Source: Laribacter hongkongensis DSM 14985 (GTDB taxonomy: Bacteria > Pseudomonadota > Gammaproteobacteria > Burkholderiales > Aquaspirillaceae). From it: 64,000 bases of DNA. The notes beneath the pieces are model-generated. The model ran no database searches. It was given only the letters and a program-made list of their open reading frames with translations, and was not told the origin of the DNA. Positions 1 to 8,565 of the stretch are shown here, in pieces. The DNA is taken from positions 56,857-120,856 of the forward strand of contig NZ_AUHR01000011.1 of assembly GCF_000423285.1 (NCBI RefSeq), written 5' to 3'. The first letter of the stretch is position 1. The number at the start of each line of letters is the position of its first letter. Made by a program: the position numbers and the translations under genes.

Positions 1-1106
1 GGAGCGTACTGAAAGGAGACCCTATCGAGTCGGATCGACTGGTTGAACCGGATGTTGACCGGTGTTGACGACGACCCACCGTCCTCGACAAGCGGCTGCT
101 CTAGGAGATCCAAGGCATCGCGCAGAGAATCTCGGTTTCCCAAGATCAATGCCCAACTGGAGTAGGACTGATGCAACAAGGGCAGCACTCTCTGTGCGCC
201 GATCGCCAAAGCGCCTATTACCGGAATCATCGTCACGAAGCCACCCGGCCGGTTGGTGAGTACGTAGGCAATCACCGCGATAATGACCATCCCAAGCGCT
301 TCTATTGCATACCTAGGACCGATACTAATGATCTGGATATTGGCCTGGGCTTTTCTCAGGTTGGTGTCGGCCCGACGATAGGCCATACTATGAATGGATT
401 GCGTACCGTCCAGCAGCACTTCGCGGATGCCCCCCAGACCCTCCTGCAACACTTTCACGACTTCCGTCGATGCGCGACTGATGTGTTCGCTGTCTTGGGC
501 CAGCTGCTTCTTGGTTAGCTGGGTGATCAGCAGGTAGACGGTGCCAAAACTGAGCAGCGAAGAAAAGGCCACCACCGGGTCGACCATCAACAACGTCAGC
601 AGGATGGCCGCCAGAATGAGCTGCGAACTGATGATCACTAGGCTAGCCCCCAAAGTGCCCCCTATGGCCCCGCTGACCTTGCTCAAGATGCCTGAGATGA
701 TTTCACTGCTGTTTCTTGAAATGTGCACCGCATAGGGTTGACTCAACGTCCGATGATAGATGCCGGTAGCCAGTTCGTTGACGATACTCAAGCTGATCCG
801 TGCCTGCATCCACACCAGGATGAATCGAACACTACCAGCAAGGACCACTGCCGTCACGAAGACCAAGGTCGTCGGCAAGAGCAGATCCTTGGGATGCACC
901 AAGCCAAAGATGGCGATCAGCGGCTTGGCGAATCGGTGTTCGTAGATAATCTCTGGCGTGGTCAGTGCGCCGAGGAAAGGGATCACCATGCCAATGCTGA
1001 ACAATTCCGCAAAGGAAGCGATCAGCATCACGCAAAACAGGATCCCGAGCTGAATTCTTCTCTCTCGGGAGATGTGTCTCCACAGGCGTACGAGCAAAAC
1101 AGGCAT
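1..1106 (-). CDS. ABC transporter, transmembrane part (partial, runs off window)
   Basis: This reading frame has a start but no stop inside the window, so only about 368 N-terminal residues are seen. The start at 1106 follows GGTGGAA at a normal distance, 14 bases after the gmd stop. The protein carries several hydrophobic segments (for example around residues 22-45, 75-95 and 150-185) of an ABC exporter transmembrane domain. The last visible residues (RLDRVSFQYAP) are the start of the nucleotide-binding domain. PglK/MsbA-like exporters of this layout flip lipid-linked glycans, and the position behind nucleotide-sugar genes fits that role. The substrate is unknown. Confidence 0.85.
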   Translation of the reverse strand, partial: MPVLLVRLWRHISRERRIQLGILFCVMLIASFAELFSIGMVIPFLGALTTPEIIYEHRFAKPLIAIFGLVHPKDLLLPTTLVFVTAVVLAGSVRFILVWMQARISLSIVNELATGIYHRTLSQPYAVHISRNSSEIISGILSKVSGAIGGTLGASLVIISSQLILAAILLTLLMVDPVVAFSSLLSFGTVYLLITQLTKKQLAQDSEHISRASTEVVKVLQEGLGGIREVLLDGTQSIHSMAYRRADTNLRKAQANIQIISIGPRYAIEALGMVIIAVIAYVLTNRPGGFVTMIPVIGALAIGAQRVLPLLHQSYSSWALILGNRDSLRDALDLLEQPLVEDGGSSSTPVNIRFNQSIRLDRVSFQYA

Positions 1107-1120
1107 TTCCACCAAAAACC

Positions 1121-2215
1121 CTACTCGTGATAATCCATGGTCTTGTAACCATGGTGCTTGACCAGCTCATCTCGCTCCGCCGCACTTAGATCTGCTCGAA
1201 CCATTTCAGCAACCAAGCTGTTGAAGCTGGTTTTCGGAGTCCAGCCAATCTTATTCTTAGCCTTTGCCGGGTCACCAAGTAAGGTCTCAACTTCTGTAGG
1301 ACGGAAATAGCGGGGGTCGACTGCAACGATACATTTTCCCAAGTTATCGAAACCCTTTTCTTCGACTCCGTGACCCTGCCAATTAATTTTAATATCAAGC
1401 TCTTGGGCCGCTACATTAACAAAATCACGCACACTATATTGAACTCCGGTAGCGATAACAAAATCTTCCGGCTTTTCCTGTTGGAGCATTAACCATTGCA
1501 TTTCGACATAGTCTCGCGCATGACCCCAGTCTCGTTTTGCATCAAGGTTACCCAAATACAAACACTCTTGGAGGCCTAGCTTGATCCTGGCGAGTGCTCG
1601 AGTGATTTTGCGAGTGACGAAGGTTTCTCCACGTACAGGGCTTTCGTGGTTGAAGAGTATGCCGTTACAAGCATAAAGACCATAAGCCTCGCGGTAGTTT
1701 ACAACAATCCAGTAGCCATAGAGCTTTGCTACTGCGTACGGGCTACGCGGGTAGAAAGGAGTAGTTTCTTTCTGGGGGGTTTCCTGAACCAGCCCGTAGA
1801 GTTCACTGGTGCTGGCTTGGTAGAACCTGGTTTTTTGTTCCAGGCCGAGGATGCGAATGGCTTCTAATAGGCGCAGCACCCCCAGTGCATCGGAGTTGGC
1901 CGTGTATTCAGGTTCCTCGAAGCTAACCGCAACATGGCTTTGTGCGGCCAGGTTGTAGATTTCGTCCGGCTGGGTCTGTTGAATGATGCGGATGAGGCTG
2001 GAACTATCTGTCATGTCGCCATGATGAAGGAAAAAGCGAACCCCTTTTTCATGGCGATCCTGATAGAGGTGATCGATACGATCTGTATTGAAAAGGCTGG
2101 TACGGCGCTTGATTCCGTGTACGATGTAGCCCTTGTTGAGTAGAAATTCGGCCAAGTAGGCGCCGTCTTGGCCGGTGATGCCGGTAACAAGGGCGACTTT
2201 GGGTCGTGCTGTCAT
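1121..2215 (-). CDS. gmd: GDP-mannose 4,6-dehydratase
   Basis: The 364-residue product converts GDP-D-mannose to GDP-4-keto-6-deoxy-D-mannose, the first step to GDP-L-fucose and related sugars. The N-terminal Rossmann motif [15 protein letters not shown] and the SDR catalytic stretch [15 protein letters not shown] are present. An upstream in-frame start would add 31 residues but overlap fcl. The ATG at 2215 gives the [12 protein letters not shown] start usual for the family and leaves 11 bases after the fcl stop. Its place directly after fcl and manC completes a GDP-fucose module. Confidence 0.95.
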   Translation of the reverse strand: MTARPKVALVTGITGQDGAYLAEFLLNKGYIVHGIKRRTSLFNTDRIDHLYQDRHEKGVRFFLHHGDMTDSSSLIRIIQQTQPDEIYNLAAQSHVAVSFEEPEYTANSDALGVLRLLEAIRILGLEQKTRFYQASTSELYGLVQETPQKETTPFYPRSPYAVAKLYGYWIVVNYREAYGLYACNGILFNHESPVRGETFVTRKITRALARIKLGLQECLYLGNLDAKRDWGHARDYVEMQWLMLQQEKPEDFVIATGVQYSVRDFVNVAAQELDIKINWQGHGVEEKGFDNLGKCIVAVDPRYFRPTEVETLLGDPAKAKNKIGWTPKTSFNSLVAEMVRADLSAAERDELVKHHGYKTMDYHE

Positions 2216-2226
2216 GGAGTGGTCTT

Positions 2227-3210
2227 TCAAGTCTGCGGCGTGTTGTTCTGCAGGAAGTCTTGGTAGGCTTTTTCCAAGCCGGCCTCCAAACCCACCAAGG
2301 CCTGCCATCCTAGAGCGTTGAGGCGGGTACCGTCCATGAGCTTGCGCGGGGTGCCGTCAGGCTTGCTGGGGTCGAAAACGATGTCTCCCTTGAAGCCGAC
2401 AACTCCGGCAATAGTTTCGGCTAGCTCTCGGATGGTGGTGTCGTGCCCGCAACCCACGTTGATGTGGCTGAGCATGGGCTGGGTGTGCTGCCTGTAAATG
2501 GACAATGGCAGGTCCATGACGTGCACGCAGGCCGCTGCCATGTCGTCCACATAGAGGAATTCGCGCTTGGGGGTGCCCGTCCCCCAGATGGTGACGCCGG
2601 GGGCGTAATTGACCTTGGCCTCGTGGAAGCGGAGGATGAGCGCCGGAATGACGTGAGAGTTTTCCGGGTGGTAATTGTCACCGGGACCATAGAGGTTAGT
2701 GGGCATGACGCTGCGGTAGTCCACTCCGTGGCTGGCACCGTACTGGCGGTTGTAGCTTTCGCAGAGCTTGATGCCGGCGATCTTGGCAATGGCGTAGGGC
2801 TCGTTGGTAGGCTCCAGCGTTCCGGTAAGCAGCACATCCTCGCGCATGGGCTGGGGGGCCAGCTTGGGGTAGATGCAGCTGGAACCTAGGAACAGCAACT
2901 TTTGCACGCCATGGCGGAACGCCGCATCGATGACGTTGGCCTGCATCATCAGGTTCTGGTAGATAAATTCGGCTGGGTAGGTGTTGTTGGCGTGGATACC
3001 ACCCACCTTGGCCGCGGCCAAGTAGACCTGGTCGGGCTTTTCGTCTGCAAAGAAGGTGTTGACAGCGGCTTGGTGGGTAAGGTCGAGTTCTGCATGCGTG
3101 CGGGTGACGATGCGATCGGCCGGATGGCCATGGGTCAGCAACTGGCGCACGATGGCCGAACCCACCATGCCACGGTGACCGGCCACGTAAATCTTCGGTG
3201 GAATGTTCAT
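2227..3210 (-). CDS. fcl: GDP-L-fucose synthase
   Basis: This 327-residue SDR enzyme performs the epimerase and NADPH reductase steps from GDP-4-keto-6-deoxymannose to GDP-L-fucose. It begins with the nucleotide-binding motif [14 protein letters not shown] and contains the catalytic YAIAKIAG (Tyr-x3-Lys). The SSCIYP segment is typical of WcaG/Fcl proteins. Its ATG overlaps the manC stop (ATGA, 3207-3210), so the two are translationally coupled. Confidence 0.95.
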   Translation of the reverse strand: MNIPPKIYVAGHRGMVGSAIVRQLLTHGHPADRIVTRTHAELDLTHQAAVNTFFADEKPDQVYLAAAKVGGIHANNTYPAEFIYQNLMMQANVIDAAFRHGVQKLLFLGSSCIYPKLAPQPMREDVLLTGTLEPTNEPYAIAKIAGIKLCESYNRQYGASHGVDYRSVMPTNLYGPGDNYHPENSHVIPALILRFHEAKVNYAPGVTIWGTGTPKREFLYVDDMAAACVHVMDLPLSIYRQHTQPMLSHINVGCGHDTTIRELAETIAGVVGFKGDIVFDPSKPDGTPRKLMDGTRLNALGWQALVGLEAGLEKAYQDFLQNNTPQT

Positions 3211-4658
3211 GCCTGACTGCGCCCGTAGTGGTCTTCAAAACGGACGATGTCGTCTTCGCCCAGATAGCTGCCCGATTGCACCTCGATGATTTCCAGCGAG
3301 ATGGTACCGGGGTTTGCTAAGCGGTGCACCTCGCCAAGCGGAATGTAGGTGGACTGATTTTCGGTAAGCAGCAGCTTTTTGTCGCCGCAGGTGATTTCGG
3401 CCGTGCCGCTCACGACGACCCAATGCTCAGCACGGTGGTGGTGCTTTTGCAGACTGAGGCAGGCACCGGGCTTGACCTGGATGCGCTTGACCTTGAAACG
3501 CCCGCCTTCGTCGATACTGTCGTACCAGCCCCAAGGGCGGTGCACTTTGCGGTGCAGGGTGTGCTCTTTGCGCTGCTGCTGCTGCAGAACGTTGACGATG
3601 TGCTTCACATCTTGGCTACGCGAACGGTCGACCACCAGCACGGCGTCGGGAGTTTCCACCACCACCAGGTTTTGAACACCCACCAGGGTCACTAGGCGGC
3701 TGGTGCCATGCACCAAGGTGTCGCGGCAGTCGGTGGCCAGCACGTCGCCCACATGGGCGTTGCCCTGTGGGTCTTTGGGCAATACGCTCCACACGGCGCC
3801 CCAAGCGCCGAGGTCGCTCCAGCCGGCGTCGAGTGGGGCCATACGGATGGAGAAGCGGCTTCCGGGGCAGCGTTCCATGACGGCGTAGTCGATGGAGTCA
3901 CTGGGGATGTCGATAAACTCGACCTTGCCAGGCCGAACGAATGTGGCATCTGTACTGCGCTGGGCCCAGGCGGCGCGGGTAGTGGCCGCAATGTCGGGCC
4001 GGAAGCTTTCGATCGCCTGGAACCAGACAGACGCCTTGAGCACGAACATGCCAGCGTTCCAGTAATAGCCTCCCTCTGCCAAGTACTGCCTGGAGGTGGC
4101 CTCATCGGGTTTTTCGACAAACCGCTCGACCACCAAGGTGGGCGTGGGCGCCATAACAGCTTGAATGTAGCCGTAGCCAGTCTCCGGGCGGTCGGGAGTG
4201 ACACCAAGGATCACGATAGCGCCCTCTGCCGCCTGGCGTATGGCGTCATGCATGGCACCATTGAATGCCGTATCGTCTATCACGCTCTGGTCTGCTGGGG
4301 TGACGACCAGCACGGGGTCGTCACCGTTCTCGACGGCAGCCAGCGCGGCCAAGGTCAACGCAGGTGCGGTGTTTCGGGCCACTGGTTCTAAAAGGACGGC
4401 AGCTGGAGATACACCGATTTCACGCAATTGTTCGGTTGCCAGAAACCGATGATCTTCCCCCGTGACAACAAGGAGATCTGCGACCTGAATGTTGTCAGCG
4501 CCCAAGTCCGTCAATCGTTTGGCCGCTTGCTGAAACAGGCTGTCGGCCCCCGTCGGACACAGAAACTGCTTGGGGAAACCTGTCCGCGAAAGCGGCCACA
4601 GTCGGGTACCAGAGCCACCACAAAGAATAACGGGTTGCACCTTGGTTTTATTGATCAT
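3207..4658 (-). CDS. manC: mannose-1-phosphate guanylyltransferase / mannose-6-phosphate isomerase
   Basis: This bifunctional type II enzyme of 483 residues supplies GDP-mannose. The N-terminal half has the pyrophosphorylase signature [12 protein letters not shown] followed by FPKQFL. The C-terminal third is a cupin-type isomerase domain containing [10 protein letters not shown] and [13 protein letters not shown]. The start at 4658 ([15 protein letters not shown]) is preferred over an earlier in-frame codon because it overlaps the galE stop by four bases (ATGA). Homologues are called ManC, CpsB, XanB or AlgA. Confidence 0.95.
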   Translation of the reverse strand: MINKTKVQPVILCGGSGTRLWPLSRTGFPKQFLCPTGADSLFQQAAKRLTDLGADNIQVADLLVVTGEDHRFLATEQLREIGVSPAAVLLEPVARNTAPALTLAALAAVENGDDPVLVVTPADQSVIDDTAFNGAMHDAIRQAAEGAIVILGVTPDRPETGYGYIQAVMAPTPTLVVERFVEKPDEATSRQYLAEGGYYWNAGMFVLKASVWFQAIESFRPDIAATTRAAWAQRSTDATFVRPGKVEFIDIPSDSIDYAVMERCPGSRFSIRMAPLDAGWSDLGAWGAVWSVLPKDPQGNAHVGDVLATDCRDTLVHGTSRLVTLVGVQNLVVVETPDAVLVVDRSRSQDVKHIVNVLQQQQRKEHTLHRKVHRPWGWYDSIDEGGRFKVKRIQVKPGACLSLQKHHHRAEHWVVVSGTAEITCGDKKLLLTENQSTYIPLGEVHRLANPGTISLEIIEVQSGSYLGEDDIVRFEDHYGRSQA

Positions 4659-5668
4659 GAAGCAATACTCAATCCTTGAACCTGCTGGAACCGCCATGTG
4701 CTGGCACACATGTCGTCCAAAGTGCGCGTAGCGCTCCAGTTCAATACTTCAATGGCCTTGTTTGGGTCCGCGTAGCATGCAGCTACATCACCCACACGAC
4801 GGGAGACCACTTTGTAAGGCACTTGGCGGCCTGATGCGTTTTCAAACGCTCGGATCATTTCAAGCACACTGTAGCCCTTCCCTGTACCCAAGTTTATGGC
4901 ATGCCAACCGGTGGTTTGAGACAGGAAGCCCAATGCAGCCGCATGCCCTTCCGCCAAGTCCATGACATGGATGTAATCCCTGATGCCCGTACCATCGGCA
5001 GTGGGGTAATCGTCACCAAACACGCTGAGTTTCGCTCGCTGACCAGCAGCCACCTGAGCGATGTAGGGCATGAGGTTGTTGGGCACGCCATGGGGGCTCT
5101 CGCCAATGAGGCCACTTTCGTGAGCGCCTACCGGGTTGAAATAGCGCAAACAAGCGATCCGCCAGTTCAAATCCGATGAGGTAACATCGTTCAACATTTC
5201 CTCAATGTGGAGCTTGCTGCGCCCATAAGGGTTGGTGGCGCTGGTGGGATGATTCTCATCCAACGGAAGGTACTGGGGTTCGCCGTAAACGGTGGCACTG
5301 CTGCTGAACACGAGCATCTCGACTCGGGCCGACTGCATCGCCCGCAGCAAACTGATGGTGCCCTGAATATTGTTGACGTAATAGTTGACCGGTTTTTCAA
5401 CCGACTCCCCAACAGCCTTTAAACCAGCGAAATGAATAACGGCATCAATGCTGTGCGAAGTGAGCGTATTTCTGAGCAACTCGGTGTCGAGCACATCGCC
5501 TCTAACGAAGAGGATTTTCTGCCCAGTAATTTGGAAAAGTTTCTCGATAACGGAACTACTGCTGTTTGACAGGTTGTCATACAGGACTACTTGATGACCC
5601 AATTCCGACAGCACTACTGCCGTGTGACTACCAATGTAACCCATTCCGCCCGTGAGCAGCACGTTCAT
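4655..5668 (-). CDS. galE: UDP-glucose 4-epimerase
   Basis: The 337-residue SDR protein interconverts UDP-glucose and UDP-galactose. It starts MNVLLTGGMGYIGSHTAV with the NAD-binding GxxGxxG, and carries SSSATVYG and the catalytic YGRSK. The start at 5668 overlaps the stop of the upstream regulator gene (ATGA). Its place inside a GDP-sugar operon suggests that it feeds galactose into the same polysaccharide; it could also act on the N-acetyl form. Confidence 0.94.
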   Translation of the reverse strand: MNVLLTGGMGYIGSHTAVVLSELGHQVVLYDNLSNSSSSVIEKLFQITGQKILFVRGDVLDTELLRNTLTSHSIDAVIHFAGLKAVGESVEKPVNYYVNNIQGTISLLRAMQSARVEMLVFSSSATVYGEPQYLPLDENHPTSATNPYGRSKLHIEEMLNDVTSSDLNWRIACLRYFNPVGAHESGLIGESPHGVPNNLMPYIAQVAAGQRAKLSVFGDDYPTADGTGIRDYIHVMDLAEGHAAALGFLSQTTGWHAINLGTGKGYSVLEMIRAFENASGRQVPYKVVSRRVGDVAACYADPNKAIEVLNWSATRTLDDMCASTWRFQQVQGLSIAS

Positions 5669-6024
5669 TGGCTTTGCCAGCCCTTTTGGGAACACGCTTC
5701 AAATTCAAGTTCAGACTGCAGTACATCAATTTCGGGTTGAAGCGTTTTATGCTCCACCACCTTCCGCCTTAAAAACTCCGCCGTCAGCTTGGATTTCTCC
5801 GCCCCCCCTGCCAGGGTGAGCAAATAGGCGTAGTGCAGCTTGTTCTTACTCTGACTGTGGTTTTGCATCTTGACCGAATATTCTTTCACTAGGGCTTGGA
5901 AGCAGAAATTGATCGTACCAAGTTCTATCCCCAGATCCTTGGCCAGCGCACACCGACGGACTTGGGGCGTCTGATGCGGACGGCGCGGGACTTCGAACTG
6001 GATTTCCTGTTGGAAACCAGCCAA
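5665..6024 (-). CDS. MarR-family EPS-associated transcriptional regulator (possibly degenerate)
   Basis: The 119-residue product resembles the small winged-helix proteins that lead many exopolysaccharide operons. The recognition region LGTINFCFQALV and the following SKNKLHYAYLLT are characteristic, and a C-terminal helix (about residues 80-112) follows. The start is a TTG at 6024, directly after an in-frame stop, with a weak ribosome site. The first helix reads VPRRPHQTPQVRRCALAKDL, with prolines and arginines where family members usually have leucines and a SQREL-like motif, so DNA binding may be impaired. It is the first gene after the ops element and overlaps galE by four bases. Confidence 0.72.
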   Translation of the reverse strand: MAGFQQEIQFEVPRRPHQTPQVRRCALAKDLGIELGTINFCFQALVKEYSVKMQNHSQSKNKLHYAYLLTLAGGAEKSKLTAEFLRRKVVEHKTLQPEIDVLQSELEFEACSQKGWQSQ

Positions 6025-6060
6025 TTTCTAAAGTGAGGATACTAGGCTCAAGGAGATTTA

Positions 6061-6079
6061 GGCATGCTACCGCCATGCC
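6061..6079 (-). promoter_or_regulatory. ops element (RfaH recruitment site) in operon leader
   Basis: On the minus strand positions 6074-6064 read GGCGGTAGCAT, the ops core recognised by RfaH when RNA polymerase pauses. It sits in a perfect hairpin, GGCATG-GCGGTAG-CATGCC. It lies about 40 bases before the start of the regulator gene and about 100 bases after a predicted promoter, the usual place for ops in polysaccharide operons. An intact rfaH is present at 11740-12234. Confidence 0.8.
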
Positions 6080-6181
6080 GTTTCACGATCAGCAAGCGCG
6101 GTCAGCGAGTCCGGAACAATGAAGTGCAATACAAAAGACGCTACTGCATGTTCGACACATGAACAGAATTGTGCCACTCCG

Positions 6182-6210
6182 GCATAACTTTGAGAAATAT
6201 TTTTTGTCAA
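6182..6210 (-). promoter_or_regulatory. candidate sigma-70 promoter of the polysaccharide operon
   Basis: A consensus -35 box TTGACA is read on the minus strand at 6210-6205. Seventeen bases further is a weak -10 (TTATGC, 6187-6182). Transcription from here would give a leader of roughly 100 bases ending in the ops element. The -10 match is poor, so the exact start is uncertain. Confidence 0.45.
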
Positions 6211-6235
6211 ACAGGCAATAACGAGGCAGATTCGT

Positions 6236-6508
6236 CAGTTGCGTCTTGCACAGATTGGCCGGTGCAACACGCACTGCCACTGGCTTGCCCAGAATCTCGA
6301 TCAGCACCATGACCCGACGCTCCCCATCGCCCATGCCTTCAATGTCGGAGAACGGCGCCTCCGTCAGACGAACGATCTCATCCAGCCTGAACAAGCGCTC
6401 GGACTACACAAATACCTCCTGAGTTAGCAGCAGTTCGATCAGGCCATCATCAACCCGTACCGGTTCGATCCCGAGGCCGACCAAACGACTGACGCCCTTG
6501 GTCGAACG
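6236..6508 (-). pseudogene. rfaH/NusG-like antiterminator fragment, broken by IS and stop codon
   Basis: The minus strand encodes RSTKGVSRLVGLGIEPVRVD, then DDGLIELLLTQEVFV, an in-frame TAG (6406-6404), then LFRLDEIVRLTEAPF and RRVMVLIEILGKPVAVRVAP. Aligned by eye this follows the C-terminal two thirds of the intact RfaH at 11740-12234, including the KOW region. The N-terminal part is missing because the IS5-type remnant begins at about 6509. The normal stop is also lost. This looks like a second, locus-specific RfaH paralogue that has been inactivated. Confidence 0.8.
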
Positions 6509-7550
6509 GGCGTTGTTGCATAACCCCTGCCAAGGCTATCCAGGTGAGTGCGGAGCAGACTCACCGCATTTACCCACACAAGCTCCGCTACCGCACCACC
6601 AACCGGCCCGAATACAACCGAAGCCTGCAGAACCGGAGCTATCTGACGGTGTGACTCCCTCCCGACACACCTTGGCTGGGCGGACGTACTGGGGTCAACG
6701 GACACCTCCCGGCCTAAAGCGGTGCCGCCATTCAAACGGCACTGACACTAAAGGTTTTGTTCAGGCTCGCCTTGCGGCAAACGCACGGCTTGGTATGTAG
6801 TCTATTGAAGCTGTCCGGACTCGACTGGCGGCACCCTGTTTCTGCGTCATCATCCGGCGGCAAGGCACCCTGACCGCCACTATTCCGGTGCAGCGTTGGA
6901 CAGAGCTCTTGCATCTGCTGGTCGACAGCACGAGGCTCAAGATCTGTGGCGAAGGCGAATGGAAGGTCAAAAAGCATGGCTCCGAATACCGCCGGACCTA
7001 GAGCAAGGCCCATCAGGCTATCGATACTGAGATGCTGGATGTCCGGGTAGTGGAGATGACCGACCACCAACAGGGAGACGCTGCGCAAGCAGAAGAACTG
7101 CTGCCGCAGCTGGACCCGGCAGAGCTGATGACGAGCGTCAGCGGTGACGGTGCTTGCGATACCCAAGGTTTCTGGCGCGGTTCACTCACGGGGCACTGCA
7201 GTCATCGCACCACCGCGACGGAACGGCAAGCAATGGAAAGACCGCACTGACTTTGCCCAGGTCCGGAACGCTACCTTGGCGGCGGCCCAGCATTTGGACT
7301 GGCGGTATGGAAAAGTGGAGCGGTCACCACCATCGGCGCAGCCTGGTCGAAACCACCATGAGGAGTTTCAAATTGCTGGACGAATGATTGGCCTCTCGCC
7401 AGTCGGAGCGACAGGTGGCCGAGGTGCATGTGTGCTGCGTGACCCTGAATACCTTCAACCGGTTCAGCATGCCGGTGACGGTTGCTCACGACTGAAATCC
7501 GGCTGAGGGTAAGGGTAGCCTGGCCAGAAACCGGGTTATGTGACAGTGCC
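6509..7550 (+). mobile_element. decayed IS5-family insertion sequence
   Basis: A remnant of about 1.04 kb is bounded by imperfect terminal inverted repeats. The left end (from 6509) reads GGCGTTGTTGCATAACCCC, and the right end (7532-7550) reads CGGGTTATGTGACAGTGCC, matching its reverse complement at most positions. Inside is a broken transposase reading frame. The element separates the rfaH fragment from the tRNA-Phe region. No clear target duplication is left, which fits an old insertion. Confidence 0.75.
6568..7495 (+). pseudogene. IS5-family transposase remnant
   Basis: Pieces in shifting frames recall an IS5-group DDE transposase: HKLRYRTTNRPEYNRSLQNR, then LHLLVDSTRLKICGEGEWKV, KKHGSEYRRT, AEELLPQLDPAELM, VSGDGACDTQGF, and near the end TLNTFNRFSMPVTV. 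Several stops (after YLTV, after EYRRT) and frameshifts break the frame. The D of LLVDST and of SGDGA correspond to catalytic aspartates of the family. It cannot make an active protein. Confidence 0.78.
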
Positions 7551-7585
7551 GAATTCCCGTACAACGAAAGGAAAGCACGGATACG

Positions 7586-7615
7586 AAAAAGCCCAACCGA
7601 GAAAGGTTGGGCTTT
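7586..7615 (-). terminator. intrinsic terminator after tRNA-Phe
   Basis: The stem AAAGCCCAACC / GGTTGGGCTTT with a six-base loop is followed on the minus strand by a T-run. It lies six bases after the tRNA CCA end. Confidence 0.85.
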
Positions 7616-7620
7616 AAAAA

Positions 7621-7696
7621 TGGTGGCCAGGGGCGGAATCGAACCGTCGACACGCGGATTTTCAATCCGCTGCTCTACCAACTGAGCTACCTGGCC
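7621..7696 (-). tRNA. tRNA-Phe (GAA)
   Basis: The minus strand gives a 76-nt cloverleaf starting GGCCAGGTAGCTCAG and ending in GGTTCGATTCC, GCCCCTGGCC and ACCA, with the CCA encoded. The anticodon stem GCGGA/TCCGC holds the loop TTGAAAA, anticodon GAA, for phenylalanine. The 3' end faces the polysaccharide/IS region. Confidence 0.96.
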
Positions 7697-7729
7697 GTCT
7701 TCGCCGCATTCGCTGCGTCGAGGTGGCGA

Positions 7730-7758
7730 ATTAAACAGGAAACCAGCCCCTGCGTCAA
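7730..7758 (-). promoter_or_regulatory. promoter of tRNA-Phe
   Basis: The minus strand has TTGACG (7758-7753), a 17-base spacer and TTTAAT (7735-7730), a good sigma-70 match. It lies about 34 bases before the mature tRNA 5' end. Confidence 0.7.
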
Positions 7759-7930
7759 CCACCGAGTATCAAAAAAATCCGGCAAACCATGCGACAACAC
7801 CCGGCACAATTCACAAACCATTCGAACAAAAATCATCAACCAACTGTTTTTTAAACAAAAAACATCAGAACATGAGACAACACGGCGCGGACAGGCAAAC
7901 AGACAGATATCTGCTCATCTTCACCTTATG

Positions 7931-7960
7931 TTGCAAAGTTGCGCCCACGGCAAATAAATA
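7931..7960 (+). promoter_or_regulatory. candidate promoter of the Lrp-family gene
   Basis: TTGCAA (7931-7936), an 18-base spacer and TAAATA (7955-7960) lie in the AT-rich stretch between tRNA-Phe and the regulator. The rest of 7697-8001 is AT-rich and shows no credible gene. Confidence 0.35.
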
Positions 7961-8001
7961 GCATAAAATCGGCCCATAACGCCGAAACCCTGTAGCACAA
8001 A

Positions 8002-8490
8002 ATGCCAAATATCGAACTGGACAAAACTGATCTGAAGATTCTGGCCGCCTTGCAGAAGAACGGCCGGCTGACGAATGTGGAACTGGCCGAAACCGTGGCC
8101 CTGTCTCCATCACCTTGCCTGCGTCGCCTCAAGCAGCTGGAAGAGAGCGGCGTCATCCGCCAGTACGTTGCCCTCCTTGAGCCAAGCCGAATCGGGCTCG
8201 GCCTGCAGGCATTCGTGCGGGTCGCACTGGAAAAGCGTGATGCCGAGACTATCGGCGCCTTCGGGCAAGCCGTACAGGGCTGGACCGAAGTCATCGCCTG
8301 CTTTGCCATGACTGGTGAAATGGATTTCCTCCTGCACGTTTACTTTGAAGATCTGGAGCATTTTTCACGCTTTGTGCTGAACAACCTCCTGACTCATCCC
8401 GGCGTTTCCGACGTCAAGTCGAGCTTTGTGCTGCAGGAGATCAAGCAGACCACAGCCTTGCCGCTATCGCACCTGACGCTGACGCGATAA
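8002..8490 (+). CDS. Lrp/AsnC family transcriptional regulator
   Basis: This 162-residue protein has the standard Lrp layout. An N-terminal helix-turn-helix (LDKTDLKILAALQKNGRLTN through SPSPCLRRLKQLEESGVI, about residues 5-50) is followed by a RAM ligand-binding domain (about 70-150) with the conserved FAMTGEMDFLLHV. Such regulators sense amino acids or related small molecules. The peptide transporter downstream is a plausible target, but a hairpin separates the two. Confidence 0.93.
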   Translation: MPNIELDKTDLKILAALQKNGRLTNVELAETVALSPSPCLRRLKQLEESGVIRQYVALLEPSRIGLGLQAFVRVALEKRDAETIGAFGQAVQGWTEVIACFAMTGEMDFLLHVYFEDLEHFSRFVLNNLLTHPGVSDVKSSFVLQEIKQTTALPLSHLTLTR

Positions 8491-8503
8491 CCTTTTCCTT
8501 CCG

Positions 8504-8537
8504 GGCGCTCGCTCTATAACGAAAGCGAGCGCCTTAA
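8504..8537 (+). terminator. terminator after the Lrp-family gene
   Basis: GGCGCTCGCT and AGCGAGCGCC form a ten-base-pair stem around a ten-base loop, followed by TTAAAATT. The T-run is short, so termination may be partial. Confidence 0.6.
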
Positions 8538-8565
8538 AATTACCCTTGTTCATAAGGAAATACTT

